A stretch of 64,000 nt of DNA from Indibacter alkaliphilus LW1. Lineage in GTDB: Bacteria; Bacteroidota; Bacteroidia; Cytophagales; Cyclobacteriaceae. Under the pieces are notes generated by a model that worked only from the letters and a program-made list of their open reading frames with translations, was not told the DNA's origin and did not search any database. Below, piece after piece: positions 47,186 to 57,412 of the stretch. Position numbers and translations under genes: made by a program. The stretch is from the NCBI RefSeq assembly GCF_000295935.2, contig NZ_ALWO02000037.1, positions 212,259 through 276,258 of the forward strand, in the 5' to 3' direction. Position 1 is the stretch's first letter; each line of letters opens with the position of its first letter.

Positions 47186-48199
47186 ATGCCAAGTCAGCCC
47201 CAGCTTTTAAGGATACTTCCTACTTATATATCTGAAAGAAAAAAACCGATTAATTACCAAAGTTCCGATTTCGAAATTTTCAAAGATTATTTTGTAAAAG
47301 AAATCAAAAGCTTTGATGTTCAGACTTTTAAGAATTGTATTTTGGTTCAGGATAGCCTTTTGACAAAACATCCGCTCAAAATTCAGGACCAGTTATCCCA
47401 TGCGATCCCCTTTAAATGCACAGCCAAACTCAAAAGACTTGCCCTCAATTACAGCAGAAAAGTGAAGTATATTGAAAAAGCAGCTTGGGGGATAGATAAT
47501 TGGAGTGATAATTATTTTCACTGGATGGGTGAAGCTCTTCCCCGGATGTACATGATGAAAGACCTACTTCAGGAACACCCTTTTCTTTTGCCCCATAGCT
47601 ACAGGAAGCTTAGATTTGTCCAGGAATCAATGGAGCTACTTGATTTACCTTTTCTTTTTTACGACCCTAAAATCAACTACAAAATCGGAGAACTTAAAGC
47701 TGGGAGCAGAATGGGGAATGTAGGTGAGTTCCAACAAACTGCACTCCAACAACTTAGTAAAGCATTTATCGGGGAAATCCAGGAAAAACCTTTTAGAAAA
47801 ATTTATATCAGCAGGAAAGATGCTCAGTATAGAAAAGTACTGAACGAGCCTGAGGTGGAAAGTGTTTTTTCAGACTTTGGCTATGAAATCCAAGTTATGG
47901 AAAAATTTAGTTTAAAAGATCAGGTCAACATGATCAGACAATGCAGTCATCTGGCAGGGCTTCACGGGGCAGGGTTATCCAATATGATTTTTATGCCTGA
48001 AGGAGGAAAGGTTCTTGAGTTTAGGAATATGGGAGACTCTTGGTCTTTAAGTCAAAGTTTTTTCGCAATGGCTTCAGACTTAGGCCATGAATATTATTAT
48101 ACCCTCAATCCTGCCACAAGTCAGCAAACAGGTTTTGCTGATTTTAAAATTAATTTAGAAAAATTGAAACAGGTCCTGAAATTGATGGCAGACAATTGA
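47186..48199 (+). CDS. GT61-family glycosyltransferase
   Basis: A 337-residue protein beginning at the ATG 47186-47188; a TTG one codon upstream is not needed. The DUF563/GT61 blocks are visible: WGIDNWSDNYFHWMGEALPRMYMM, KIYISRKDAQYRKVLNEPEV and HLAGLHGAGLSNMIFMPEGG, the last being the nucleotide-sugar binding end of the family. GT61 members add xylose, arabinose or other sugars to glycans. It is the only plus-strand gene in the polysaccharide half of the window and sits between the two giant adhesin genes. It may modify the polysaccharide, or possibly the adhesins themselves. Cytoplasmic or peripheral membrane. Confidence 0.85.
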   Translation: MPSQPQLLRILPTYISERKKPINYQSSDFEIFKDYFVKEIKSFDVQTFKNCILVQDSLLTKHPLKIQDQLSHAIPFKCTAKLKRLALNYSRKVKYIEKAAWGIDNWSDNYFHWMGEALPRMYMMKDLLQEHPFLLPHSYRKLRFVQESMELLDLPFLFYDPKINYKIGELKAGSRMGNVGEFQQTALQQLSKAFIGEIQEKPFRKIYISRKDAQYRKVLNEPEVESVFSDFGYEIQVMEKFSLKDQVNMIRQCSHLAGLHGAGLSNMIFMPEGGKVLEFRNMGDSWSLSQSFFAMASDLGHEYYYTLNPATSQQTGFADFKINLEKLKQVLKLMADN

Positions 48200-48277
48200 T
48201 TTTTAAAAAATAATGGTTAAAAGTTTATTTACCCCAACGTTTTCGCAATAGTGTTTTTTTCAGTAAATCAATAAAAA

Positions 48278-51200
48278 TCATCGAAGAAGCATAAAGACCC
48301 CTGTTCTTACTATGGTTTCTCCTCCTCTGGTTTCAAACTCCGCCTTATAAACATAATTTCCATTAGGAGCCATAGTGCCATTCAGTGTTCCATCCCAGCC
48401 TCTATCCTCTAGGCTGTCTGTCTCATAAATTAAATCTCCCCAGGTATTGAAGACATAAAGTTTCATACTCGCTATTCCTCTAAAAACAGGTTTGAAGTAG
48501 TTGTTTTTGCCATCGGTACGGGAAGGTGTAAAGGCAGTTGGTATTTCTATCAGATAATCATCGTAAACCTGAACCACCCTAGTAAACTCTGACTGGCATC
48601 CATTGACATCAATGGTGGTCAGTCTTATGGTATATATTCCTTTTTCTTGATACTGGTGAATGGGGTTCTGCTGAGAACTGACTGCCCCATCACCAAAGTC
48701 CCAGTTCCAAATGACTACATCCCCGGTGGACAAGTCTGTAAATTCCACATCTTCCAGAATATTGATATCCTGATTCACAATAATGTTTCCCCCACCAATA
48801 TCCAATTGGTAATCAAAATTGGCGATAACCTCTTCTTCTGCTATGATCACCAATATACGCTCAGCTGGGGTGTAGCAATCACTTCCCTTGGTACTCACCT
48901 GCACACTGTAATTTCCTGAGCTGCTTACCTCTTCCAATTCATCTAAACGGAGACTATTTCCTGAAGGACTTACCACAATATAATCGTACAAATCTGCATC
49001 AAAACCTTCAATATAACGGGTCAAATCAACCGTCTCAGTAGGATCACATACGATTGAGGGATTAGACACCCTAAGCTGAGGAAGTTCATTGACAATCACT
49101 TCAACTTGTTCCAAGTCATCGCCGCAGACACCCTCTCCCTGAGCTCCTACATAGAAGAAATAAGGCGAAGCTCCCACGGGCAAATTCCTTACCCTTAAAG
49201 TTCCTGCTGCATCGATTTCATAGCTTTCCCCATTTGGACCTGCCTGATTTGAGATTACAGGGGTTTGCCTATCTGGATCACTGAACCATAAAAACTCAGG
49301 ATTGGCACCTGAGACATTGATAGAAGGCATCAATACAGCTGTCTCGCCTTCACAAATACTGATCAGATCATCCACATCAATCAGAGTCGGTATGTCTGAA
49401 ACAATGATCTGATCCTCCCGAACAATGCACCCAAGGGCATCTTCCAAGACCAGTATATAATCCCCAGAAGGCAGGTTCGCAAAAACAAAATCATCTCCAG
49501 TGATTTCAGGACTTAAATTCAATGCATTGCCTGAAGCATCTGTCAACTGTATTTCATATGGAGCTATGCCTCCTTTCATGGTACCGGATATCCTACCGGC
49601 ATTTTCCTCACATTCTGTATCCAGAGTTTGAATATCGAGCAATTCCAAGGCTGAGTCCGGGCCTTCTATAAGGAGATCATCCTCCAAAATGTATGTACAA
49701 CCTGATGCATGTCTCGCTTCAAGAAAATATGATCCAGGGTTTAAGTTATCAATCCTGTTATCAGGGTAACTCTGGAAACCTCCTCCATTGATACTGATTT
49801 CCAAATCAGAAACATTGACCTCGGGATTGATAAGTATAGAACCACCTTCACCAAAACAAACCTCATCAATCACATCAGCGGTGAAGACCGGCTCTTGATA
49901 AACAAACACCTCCAATTCCTTACTGTCACCCTCACATACCTCGGGCCCCTCTACGGTCACCCAAAAAACATAGGCCTGACTTCTTGATTCAAGCCCACTT
50001 ATACTCAAAAAACCATTTGCATCAATGCTATAGCTGACTCCACCCTCATTCTGACCATCACTCAGTTCATTGGCCGGGTTGATGTTTTCCCTGTACCATC
50101 TGAAATTTCTTTCTGTTGCATCGGGGTTGATTTCTGGGCTGAGGGTTAATGTTTCATCTTCACAAATGTCAAAACGCTCATCAATAACAATTTCAGTCGG
50201 CAAATCTTCAATAACAACAGGATCAGACAAATTGGCCAAACAGCCTTCTGCATCAGTAAGTGTTACCTCATAGGTTCCGCTACCCAAATTTTCAAACACA
50301 AAAGTTCCAGTTTCACCCAGACTTAACTCTAAGCTATTGCCATTATCCAAATTGGTCAGGATTAAAGCGTAAGAAGGCCATCCTCCGGAAAAAGCAACTT
50401 CTATATTTCCATCTTTTTGGAGACAAGAGGCATCCTTCAAGGCTATAAACTCCAAATTTAATGGTTCAGGACCTTCTATTTCAATGATTTGAATTTCAGG
50501 AGAACATCCAAAAACAGACCTGGTCTCAATGCTATAGGTGTTTGGAGAAAAAAGCAATTCCTCTAATTCTTCCTGACTGATCCAGTCTCCACCGTTGACT
50601 GAAAACTCAACATCGAAATCACCCCCAAGTCCGGAAAGCAAAATCCTCCCATCATTAGCTCCATGACAGGACACCCTTTGACTTTCGAATATAGGTTCGG
50701 GAATTGGGTGAACAGTGACTTCAACAGGTATTTCCACATCGGTACAAGCTACATAAAAGTAAAAAGTGTAATCACCTGGAGCCAAACCTAAAATCCTAAG
50801 CTCTGGGTTTATCCAACTGCTGTCATCAATGGCATATACAATCTCGGGGTTTTCAGAATCCACCCCATCCTCAATAAGACCTTGCCTGTTAGCTTCCTTA
50901 TACCAAAATACCTCTGTCGCTGCTGCAGGTGGCAGACTGGGATCCGGAGCTAAGTGCACTGGCCTGATCAATACATCATCCCCAAAACATACATCCATCG
51001 GTGGAACCAAGGCATATTCAGGATCAGATAAGGCTCCAACCTCAAAATCAAAAATGGAAACACAGCCATTTTCGTCCTGAACTATAAGGTAATATGTGCC
51101 AGGAAAAATGCCATCCAACTCCTCAATACTTCCCTGAGTCAGTAATTCTCCTGAATCAGGATCATCACTTCTCCACTCAAAGGAATAATTTCCCCATCCA

Positions 51201-54200
51201 CCCTGAACATCTACATTAAAAATCCGTCCATTGGCTTCACCGCATGAGGCTCTAAAAACCTCAAACCTTTCCAATGAAATAGGAGCTTCCGGACTTTCAA
51301 TTGATAAATCCGAAATTTCAAGGAAACAGCCCTCAGCTGAATTAACATCACGTATATTCAAGGTATAGTTACCTGGGGCAAGGTTTTCAAAAATAGGCTC
51401 TGTTTGAAAATCAACCCCATTTAGGCTAAACTCAAAATCTCCTGAGCCTCCTATGACATTCACAATATTGATAATACCGTCCGTATCACCAAAACAGTTG
51501 ATGTTTTCGATGTTTACACGAGCATCTATAGCTTGTAAGACATTGACCTCAGCGGTACTGATCAAAGTACAGATGTTTTCACCAGAAATCTCCAAATAAT
51601 AGGTGTAACTCCCCGGGTCCAAACCGGAAACAGTCAGAACTCCATCATCGCTAATGGCGTAGGTGAGTCCACCTATACTCCCAGAACTTACCTCCTGTGT
51701 AGCAGCAGCATCAAAATACCATTTCAATTCAGGGGATGCACCCGTGGGAACATCTAAGTCAGGAGTAAATTCTACATTGGCTCCTTCACAGATTTCATCT
51801 TCTAGAGGATTGGAAAATATCTCAAAGCCTTCATTATTGACCAAATCAAAATCCTGGTCAATTTGTGCCAAACAAGAGAAACTATCCTCAACCTCTACTA
51901 TATAGCTGATTGGCTCAAGGTTGGTTACCCTGTAATTCCCATCTGATTCGGTAAAATCAAAATTACTGATCAAACTTCCATTGATAAAAACATTGTAAGG
52001 CGCTGTTCCACCGGATACTGAAAATTCGATTACTCCATTGAAATCTCCACAGGTAGGATCCTGGAAGCCCAGGGAAATGACCTCGAGTAATTCCGGTTCA
52101 TCAATAGTGATATCAATTTCAGCCACACAACCTGTACTTTTGTTCCTTACCAGCCCAATATAGCTTCCTGCAGCTATGTTATTTGAAAAAACAGGGCTAT
52201 CCTGAAAATCCGTCAAGCCTTGCAAAGCAAATTCAAAGTCAGCAATATCTCCTTCTGTAAGGCCCATCTCTATGATTCCATCCACAGAACCGAAGCACAG
52301 TGCGGCTTCTTCCCTAAATACTATTGGTTCAGGCAGTGGGTTTACACTAAAATCCAGTCTTTCGAAGACTCCCTCACAGGTAAAAGGGCCGGTCATTTCC
52401 AGAAAAAGGCTATATTCCCCTATACTGAGATTACTGATTTCCAAAGACCCTGTATTGCTATCAATGCTATAGTCAAAGCCAAAAGGTCCCGTCCCTCCGG
52501 CAATGGGATTTTGTCTTTCTTCATCTTCGTACCAAATGAAAACCGGACTGGCTTCGTTCTGAAGTTCAAAGAAATCAAAATCAACAGTGAAGGAAACAGC
52601 ATCTTCGTTCTCACATATTACCCTGTCGCCAATAATATCAAAAACAGGTTCAGGTGTGTCCGGCACATTAAAAGAATAACTGATTGTACAGCCATTTCCT
52701 TCATCAATCGTTACGGTAAATTCCACACCTCCTTGCAATCCAAAGAAGTTGTATGCCTGATTGTCCGGATCCAATTCCCAATTTTCAAAAGTACCTCCGC
52801 TTATTTGTGGATTATGTGAACCATAACTCAGATTACCTCCATTGATCCTAAATGAAAATTCTCCGTTATCCTCTCCACAACTTGCAGGAAGAATGGAAAG
52901 CTCCTCAATTTCCAAAGCGAATTCAGGCCCTTCCACCTCTACTGGCCCTAAATTAACCAGACAAGATGGGTTTTGGGTAAAAACTTCTACTTCATACACA
53001 CCTGGTAATAAATTCTCAAAAGTAAACTGATTGGCATTTGACACTTCAGAACGAATGGGATCATTTTCACCTTCCCTGTATAGATTGTAAGTTTTTGCTC
53101 CCTGGCCTCCGTCCACATCCACTGCAATAGACCCAATCTCCTCCCTGCACAAATCAGCTATCGCCGAAACCACTCCTGTAAGTTCGGGTACCACTGTCAC
53201 GTCTATACGGGTCATTTCTCCTCTTGACATACAGAAATTACCATCATCCGGAAAATCTGTATCCATTATATCCACAAAAAATGAATAATTCCCTTGGGGC
53301 AGGCTGGCAAAAGAAATCAAACCATCAGCAGAAATGGAAATGGCGCCAGTATTGATAAGATTTCCATTAATATTCAACTGATTACCCTCCTGAATAGGAA
53401 ATTGTCTGTTTTCATCTGTGTACCATAAAAATTCTGGATCTCCAGGAACATTATCCCTATACACCTGATCTACATCCGCCTGGATAAACAAGGGAGTCAG
53501 TTCGCAGATTACATCAACAGGATCCACCAAAATCACAGGGGTGCCACGTTCTTGAGTTATCTCTGGGAAATCATGAGTTACAAAACAGGTATTCACATCC
53601 ACATCGTCAAATTCATCAGAACAGAGTAGATCTGAATCATCACCAGTAGGGTTGAAAATCTCAATAGAGTATGATCCCAGATTAACACCGTTCAGACCTA
53701 AGATTGCCCTGATATATCCCCCAACATTTGTTTCATCAGCTGTGTATAAATCAGGATTTACCTGATTTCCTTGTCCATCATACCACCTCACCTCATAACC
53801 CTCAACAAGATTTTCAACTACAACACCATCTATCGCACCGTCACTTTGCCCGTCACAGGTAGGCTCTTGTATATTTCCAAAATCAACGAATTCAGGAAGG
53901 GGGTTAATTGTAATGGTGATTGGAATCCCATCTGACTCTAGACCAAAATTATCAACTACTTTATAGTAAGCCGTGATCGTGCCAAAAAAACCTGGAACCG
54001 GTTCAAAGCGTATCCTTGCCTGGGTTCTTCTTTCTTCAAAATTATCTGTGTCCAGATCCTCTAGGTCAGCAAAGAATGTCCCAACAAGTACCCCGTTTTG
54101 GAAAAATGGTAATTCGGGAATATCCTGGCATCTTGTACCACAGACATCATCCAGACCACAACCAAACTGAGTAGTATTTGTAAAGTCATTATCAGCGGCT

Positions 54201-55567
54201 CCTGGATCATCCTGGAAAAGATTAATACATTGTATAAATGCATTTGCAGAAGAGGGTAACTCCACACAAAATGGGAAATCCACATCATCCGAATCTTCAA
54301 TACAGATAGTTCTCTCCAAGCTCGGTGGGTTAGGCTGCTGGGCATTTTCAAGGCTAGAAACTTGCACAGCAACGTTTCTGATTTCCTGACGACTGTAAAA
54401 AGGGGCTCCAGTAGAAGCGGCAAACCCTACTTTCAATGTTTGGGGAGCTATACCTTGATATCTAATATTATTAAAAATATTTACCGGAACCGGATTGTTG
54501 CCTACGAGCACATCAACTGTAACATCGTAAGGCTCACTCGGTATACCTGTAGGTTTTAAATCAATATAAACCTTTCTATAACCGGGAGGCAACTGCTGCT
54601 GCTCGCAATCAACATCAGAAGGAGATAAATAATTACCAATTCTAAACTGACTATTTTGCATAAAATAGGGAGAGTTTGAAGGAAGGGACCCTACTCCATT
54701 GTCTACCCTATTTTGAACTATTCCATAATCATCTGAAGGATCGAAAAATACAATTTTACCAGCTCTGAATTGATAACTGTTGTATTGAGGATTAGTCGTA
54801 TCTATAACTGGTGGAGGATCTCCATTCTTCCTCCTATTGTCATTATTTACCAATGGGCCTCTAATTACTACAGAATTTGGATAGAATTCAATATCATTAT
54901 TTGGTGTTGAGAAATTAAATTGATCCGGGTTAGAAAACCCACCATATCTCTTTTCTTGAAAATTCCCAAAATTACCTAAAACATCAAAACCTATCCCCAT
55001 GTATCCTCCCGTAACACCACCTGTTGTGTAATTGTAATTATCACCTCCAGCATATGTTGCTCCATTCGCATTACTGCCATGAGGTGCATATCCCAAAGAC
55101 CCGCCTACACCACCAATTTGAAATTCAGACTCATTTACTTCTCCATCAATAAGGAAAAAACTCAACCCATCCCCAAGATCTGCACTTAAAGATGGAGAAT
55201 TTATAAAGTATTCAAATGAAGCTTTAATTCCATATTCCGATGAAAAAGGAAGATCTATCAAAACATAACCTCTTTCATTTTCACTGCTGGGTGTTAATTC
55301 AATAGATTCTCCTGTCAATACCAATGATCTATCATCTGACAAGATCAAAGGATTGTATGAAGAAATTGTATTCCCTTTTGCTATTGTGAATTCTAAATCA
55401 TTTGGATCCCCAGTATCTGTAAAAGGCTGACAATAAGGGAAACCTGCCCGAGGAATCGCTAATTGAGCATAGGTTTGATTTTCTAGAAAAAAATACAAGA
55501 GTATCCCCAAAAAAAAGAAGACTTTTTTCCAATTCAAATGATAGTTTAAGAGAAAATACTTTTTCAC
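48278..55567 (-). CDS. Giant surface adhesin, lectin + SprB-type repeats + PKD + CHU_C tail (paralogue 2)
   Basis: A secreted protein of about 2,430 residues, paralogous to the adhesin ending at 38249. No in-frame ATG precedes the signal peptide. GTG at 55565-55567 (MKKYFLLNYHLNWKKVFFF) gives a good leader ending NQTYAQ; TTG at 55606 or TTG at 55537 are alternatives. The architecture matches paralogue 1: L-type lectin-like domain (FEYFINSPSLSADLGDGLSF, GVGGSLGYAPHG), six ~270-residue modules (Cys starts near 53.5, 52.6, 51.8, 51.0, 50.2, 49.35 kb), PKD domain (DVVIWNWDFGDGAVSSQQNP) and CHU_C tail (IEIPTAFTPSRTDGKNNYF). Identity to paralogue 1 is highest in the last 1,200 residues. Candidate promoter at 55653-55686. 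Confidence 0.87.
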   Translation of the reverse strand: MKKYFLLNYHLNWKKVFFFLGILLYFFLENQTYAQLAIPRAGFPYCQPFTDTGDPNDLEFTIAKGNTISSYNPLILSDDRSLVLTGESIELTPSSENERGYVLIDLPFSSEYGIKASFEYFINSPSLSADLGDGLSFFLIDGEVNESEFQIGGVGGSLGYAPHGSNANGATYAGGDNYNYTTGGVTGGYMGIGFDVLGNFGNFQEKRYGGFSNPDQFNFSTPNNDIEFYPNSVVIRGPLVNNDNRRKNGDPPPVIDTTNPQYNSYQFRAGKIVFFDPSDDYGIVQNRVDNGVGSLPSNSPYFMQNSQFRIGNYLSPSDVDCEQQQLPPGYRKVYIDLKPTGIPSEPYDVTVDVLVGNNPVPVNIFNNIRYQGIAPQTLKVGFAASTGAPFYSRQEIRNVAVQVSSLENAQQPNPPSLERTICIEDSDDVDFPFCVELPSSANAFIQCINLFQDDPGAADNDFTNTTQFGCGLDDVCGTRCQDIPELPFFQNGVLVGTFFADLEDLDTDNFEERRTQARIRFEPVPGFFGTITAYYKVVDNFGLESDGIPITITINPLPEFVDFGNIQEPTCDGQSDGAIDGVVVENLVEGYEVRWYDGQGNQVNPDLYTADETNVGGYIRAILGLNGVNLGSYSIEIFNPTGDDSDLLCSDEFDDVDVNTCFVTHDFPEITQERGTPVILVDPVDVICELTPLFIQADVDQVYRDNVPGDPEFLWYTDENRQFPIQEGNQLNINGNLINTGAISISADGLISFASLPQGNYSFFVDIMDTDFPDDGNFCMSRGEMTRIDVTVVPELTGVVSAIADLCREEIGSIAVDVDGGQGAKTYNLYREGENDPIRSEVSNANQFTFENLLPGVYEVEVFTQNPSCLVNLGPVEVEGPEFALEIEELSILPASCGEDNGEFSFRINGGNLSYGSHNPQISGGTFENWELDPDNQAYNFFGLQGGVEFTVTIDEGNGCTISYSFNVPDTPEPVFDIIGDRVICENEDAVSFTVDFDFFELQNEASPVFIWYEDEERQNPIAGGTGPFGFDYSIDSNTGSLEISNLSIGEYSLFLEMTGPFTCEGVFERLDFSVNPLPEPIVFREEAALCFGSVDGIIEMGLTEGDIADFEFALQGLTDFQDSPVFSNNIAAGSYIGLVRNKSTGCVAEIDITIDEPELLEVISLGFQDPTCGDFNGVIEFSVSGGTAPYNVFINGSLISNFDFTESDGNYRVTNLEPISYIVEVEDSFSCLAQIDQDFDLVNNEGFEIFSNPLEDEICEGANVEFTPDLDVPTGASPELKWYFDAAATQEVSSGSIGGLTYAISDDGVLTVSGLDPGSYTYYLEISGENICTLISTAEVNVLQAIDARVNIENINCFGDTDGIINIVNVIGGSGDFEFSLNGVDFQTEPIFENLAPGNYTLNIRDVNSAEGCFLEISDLSIESPEAPISLERFEVFRASCGEANGRIFNVDVQGGWGNYSFEWRSDDPDSGELLTQGSIEELDGIFPGTYYLIVQDENGCVSIFDFEVGALSDPEYALVPPMDVCFGDDVLIRPVHLAPDPSLPPAAATEVFWYKEANRQGLIEDGVDSENPEIVYAIDDSSWINPELRILGLAPGDYTFYFYVACTDVEIPVEVTVHPIPEPIFESQRVSCHGANDGRILLSGLGGDFDVEFSVNGGDWISQEELEELLFSPNTYSIETRSVFGCSPEIQIIEIEGPEPLNLEFIALKDASCLQKDGNIEVAFSGGWPSYALILTNLDNGNSLELSLGETGTFVFENLGSGTYEVTLTDAEGCLANLSDPVVIEDLPTEIVIDERFDICEDETLTLSPEINPDATERNFRWYRENINPANELSDGQNEGGVSYSIDANGFLSISGLESRSQAYVFWVTVEGPEVCEGDSKELEVFVYQEPVFTADVIDEVCFGEGGSILINPEVNVSDLEISINGGGFQSYPDNRIDNLNPGSYFLEARHASGCTYILEDDLLIEGPDSALELLDIQTLDTECEENAGRISGTMKGGIAPYEIQLTDASGNALNLSPEITGDDFVFANLPSGDYILVLEDALGCIVREDQIIVSDIPTLIDVDDLISICEGETAVLMPSINVSGANPEFLWFSDPDRQTPVISNQAGPNGESYEIDAAGTLRVRNLPVGASPYFFYVGAQGEGVCGDDLEQVEVIVNELPQLRVSNPSIVCDPTETVDLTRYIEGFDADLYDYIVVSPSGNSLRLDELEEVSSSGNYSVQVSTKGSDCYTPAERILVIIAEEEVIANFDYQLDIGGGNIIVNQDINILEDVEFTDLSTGDVVIWNWDFGDGAVSSQQNPIHQYQEKGIYTIRLTTIDVNGCQSEFTRVVQVYDDYLIEIPTAFTPSRTDGKNNYFKPVFRGIASMKLYVFNTWGDLIYETDSLEDRGWDGTLNGTMAPNGNYVYKAEFETRGGETIVRTGVFMLLR

Positions 55568-55652
55568 TATCAAGGATTTTAGGTTTTTATCTATTGCTGA
55601 ACTCAATTATCGGGGCTTATACAAATGGCTGATTAATTGCTTTCCTAGCCTC

Positions 55653-55686
55653 CAAATATAGATAATTTAAAGTTTTATGAACCCAA
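55653..55686 (-). promoter_or_regulatory. Possible promoter of giant adhesin 2
   Basis: On the minus strand TTG (55686-55684), 23-bp spacer, TATATTTG (55660-55653), the same -7 sequence as the promoter of paralogue 1. The spacer is at the long end of what the phylum uses. Confidence 0.4.
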
Positions 55687-55801
55687 AAACAAAAACAATG
55701 CCTACACCTCTACTAACAATGGCAATCCAATTGGTATAAATCAATAGTTTCAGATCAGGAAATCAATTAAATAGGTAATAAAAAAATCTTTGGGATTAAA
55801 C

Positions 55802-56170
55802 CTACCAGGGTTTTTCGAAACTGGTTGCAGGAAAATTCTTTTTTACCGACTTGAAGAGACTCTTCTCTGTATTTTTGAGACTCAGGGGATTTTTCTTGCC
55901 AAACAGCCTGGATGCTAGGGCTATTGGAGTAAGCAACAAAAAGAAAACCAAGCTTAAAAGAACATTAGGGACAATCAAGCTTAATACAAATGTAAGTTTT
56001 CCCCAAACCCAATCTATCTTCTTCGCCAGATAAGCTGACAACATCCCCAATACACCCACAGTTAATGAAACATAAATTGCCCATTCCCAAGAAAAAATAA
56101 CATACAGCAATATCATACCTACGGTAATGACCAAAACTGTCTTGGTGGGATCGGTTTTAACCTTCTTCAT
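55802..56170 (-). CDS. SxtJ-family membrane protein
   Basis: A 122-residue protein with three or four transmembrane helices (KTVLVITVGMILLYVIF, WAIYVSLTVGVLGMLSAYL, LTFVLSLIVPNVLLSLVFFL) and a basic C-terminus (KSLFKSVKKNFPATSFEKPW). The pattern fits the SxtJ family, which in many bacteria sits next to a carbamoyltransferase and a DUF5989 protein. Function not established. It starts 1 bp after the DUF5989 stop, so the genes are translated as one unit. Its 3' end is followed by the giant adhesin 2 promoter region. Confidence 0.75.
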   Translation of the reverse strand: MKKVKTDPTKTVLVITVGMILLYVIFSWEWAIYVSLTVGVLGMLSAYLAKKIDWVWGKLTFVLSLIVPNVLLSLVFFLLLTPIALASRLFGKKNPLSLKNTEKSLFKSVKKNFPATSFEKPW

Positions 56171-56171
56171 A

Positions 56172-56321
56172 TTAAAACATGGTATAAATAAAAGGTGCTA
56201 GGGCAGAGCTACCACCAAAAACGATAATAAAGCCAAGAAGTAGCAAAACGACTATGATTGGCGCAAGCCAAAACTTCTTTCTTTCCTTCATAAAAAGCCA
56301 TAAATCCTTCAGAAATTCCAT
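56172..56321 (-). CDS. DUF5989 small membrane protein (49 residues)
   Basis: A 49-residue protein (MEFLKDLWLFMKERKKFW then a hydrophobic helix, ending GGSSALAPFIYTMF). It has one transmembrane helix with a basic juxtamembrane segment. It matches the DUF5989 pattern of tiny proteins found next to SxtJ and carbamoyltransferases. It begins 6 bp after the SGNH hydrolase stop and ends 1 bp before the SxtJ start. It is too short for many gene finders. The function is unknown; a role as a membrane anchor or adaptor for the modification enzymes is a guess. Confidence 0.8.
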   Translation of the reverse strand: MEFLKDLWLFMKERKKFWLAPIIVVLLLLGFIIVFGGSSALAPFIYTMF

Positions 56322-56327
56322 ACTGGG

Positions 56328-57410
56328 TCAGTTATTAATATGATTGATCAATGCATCTGCAAGCTTTTGATGCACAGTTACAGAAGGGTGAGTATCAGAA
56401 TAGTTGACGATTCGCTTTCTCAAAGGAAGATCTGCCACCATCTCACCTACATCCAATACGTGAACACCTTTTTCCTCAAAAAAAGCAGTTATTTTATCAG
56501 TATACAAGTGTTTACTTTCATTAATTTCCTGAAGAAAGGGAAATACCAATACAGTCAATTCAATCTCTTTACTTTCTGCATAATCCACAAAACCTTGCAG
56601 ATCTTCCAAGTGCTTTTCCAATACCGCTTCATCTTGATAGGCCTCTTTTAGAAATTCCTCGTACGTTTCCCCTCCATTTTTGGGAAACATCCAATAAACA
56701 AAATTTCCGAAAAATGTACCTCTTGCCAAATATTCCACAATAAAATTATCCCCAGCATAAGGTTTGGTCTTGCTAATGTTTAACCCCAATTCATAGGCAG
56801 TATCTTCTATATCGTTTCCAAAGTACTGTAATACAATCTTTTTCACTGGGACTTTAGTCTCTGTAACAAAATCCAGCATCATCTCTAACTCTCTCTCCGT
56901 ATCAGCACCATTCAACCCTAAATTAATGGACTGAAGTCCTCTTGTATTTCCTTCTTCAACAAGATCGGAATATCGGTTGGAGATACTTTTTATTCCATAT
57001 CCTGCAGTAAAAGAATCTCCAACAAACAAAATACTCTCTTTGTCCAAATCAGGTTCCTTATCCCTAAACCCGAAGGAATTGATAGGTTTCCAATAATACT
57101 GAAACCAAATGGAATTGGCATAAGTAGAACCTATACCATGGGTTCGGGGAACAAACATAAATAGGATGTCAATCAAGAGGAAAATTACCAGAAAGCTTGC
57201 CAGAGACAGAATCGTATTTTTCAGACCTTCAGGAAATGAACCATAAAACACTTTTTTGCAAATAGCCGCCGTCTCCAATAAAATCATCAGGATCACCAAA
57301 ATCCTCAAAGGATAAAAAAGATAGGGAAATTCATCTTTAGATCCGATTGAAATATAAAGCAAAACAAAAAACCATAAAAACAAACGTATTAACGCTGCGT
57401 ACTTAGCCAT
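56328..57410 (-). CDS. Membrane-anchored SGNH-family hydrolase / acyltransferase-like protein
   Basis: A 360-residue protein with three N-terminal transmembrane helices (residues about 5-90) and an SGNH catalytic domain. The nucleophile is Ser133 in FVGDSFTAGYG. The block II/III residues are NLGLNGADTERE and YFGNDIED, and the C-terminal Asp/His pair is in YSDTHPSVTVHQKLADAL. Such proteins add or remove acyl groups on extracellular glycans, for example O-acetylation. It starts 2 bp after the carbamoyltransferase stop and is followed 6 bp later by DUF5989, forming a tight four-gene module. Confidence 0.85.
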   Translation of the reverse strand: MAKYAALIRLFLWFFVLLYISIGSKDEFPYLFYPLRILVILMILLETAAICKKVFYGSFPEGLKNTILSLASFLVIFLLIDILFMFVPRTHGIGSTYANSIWFQYYWKPINSFGFRDKEPDLDKESILFVGDSFTAGYGIKSISNRYSDLVEEGNTRGLQSINLGLNGADTERELEMMLDFVTETKVPVKKIVLQYFGNDIEDTAYELGLNISKTKPYAGDNFIVEYLARGTFFGNFVYWMFPKNGGETYEEFLKEAYQDEAVLEKHLEDLQGFVDYAESKEIELTVLVFPFLQEINESKHLYTDKITAFFEEKGVHVLDVGEMVADLPLRKRIVNYSDTHPSVTVHQKLADALINHINN

Positions 57411-57412
57411 TC

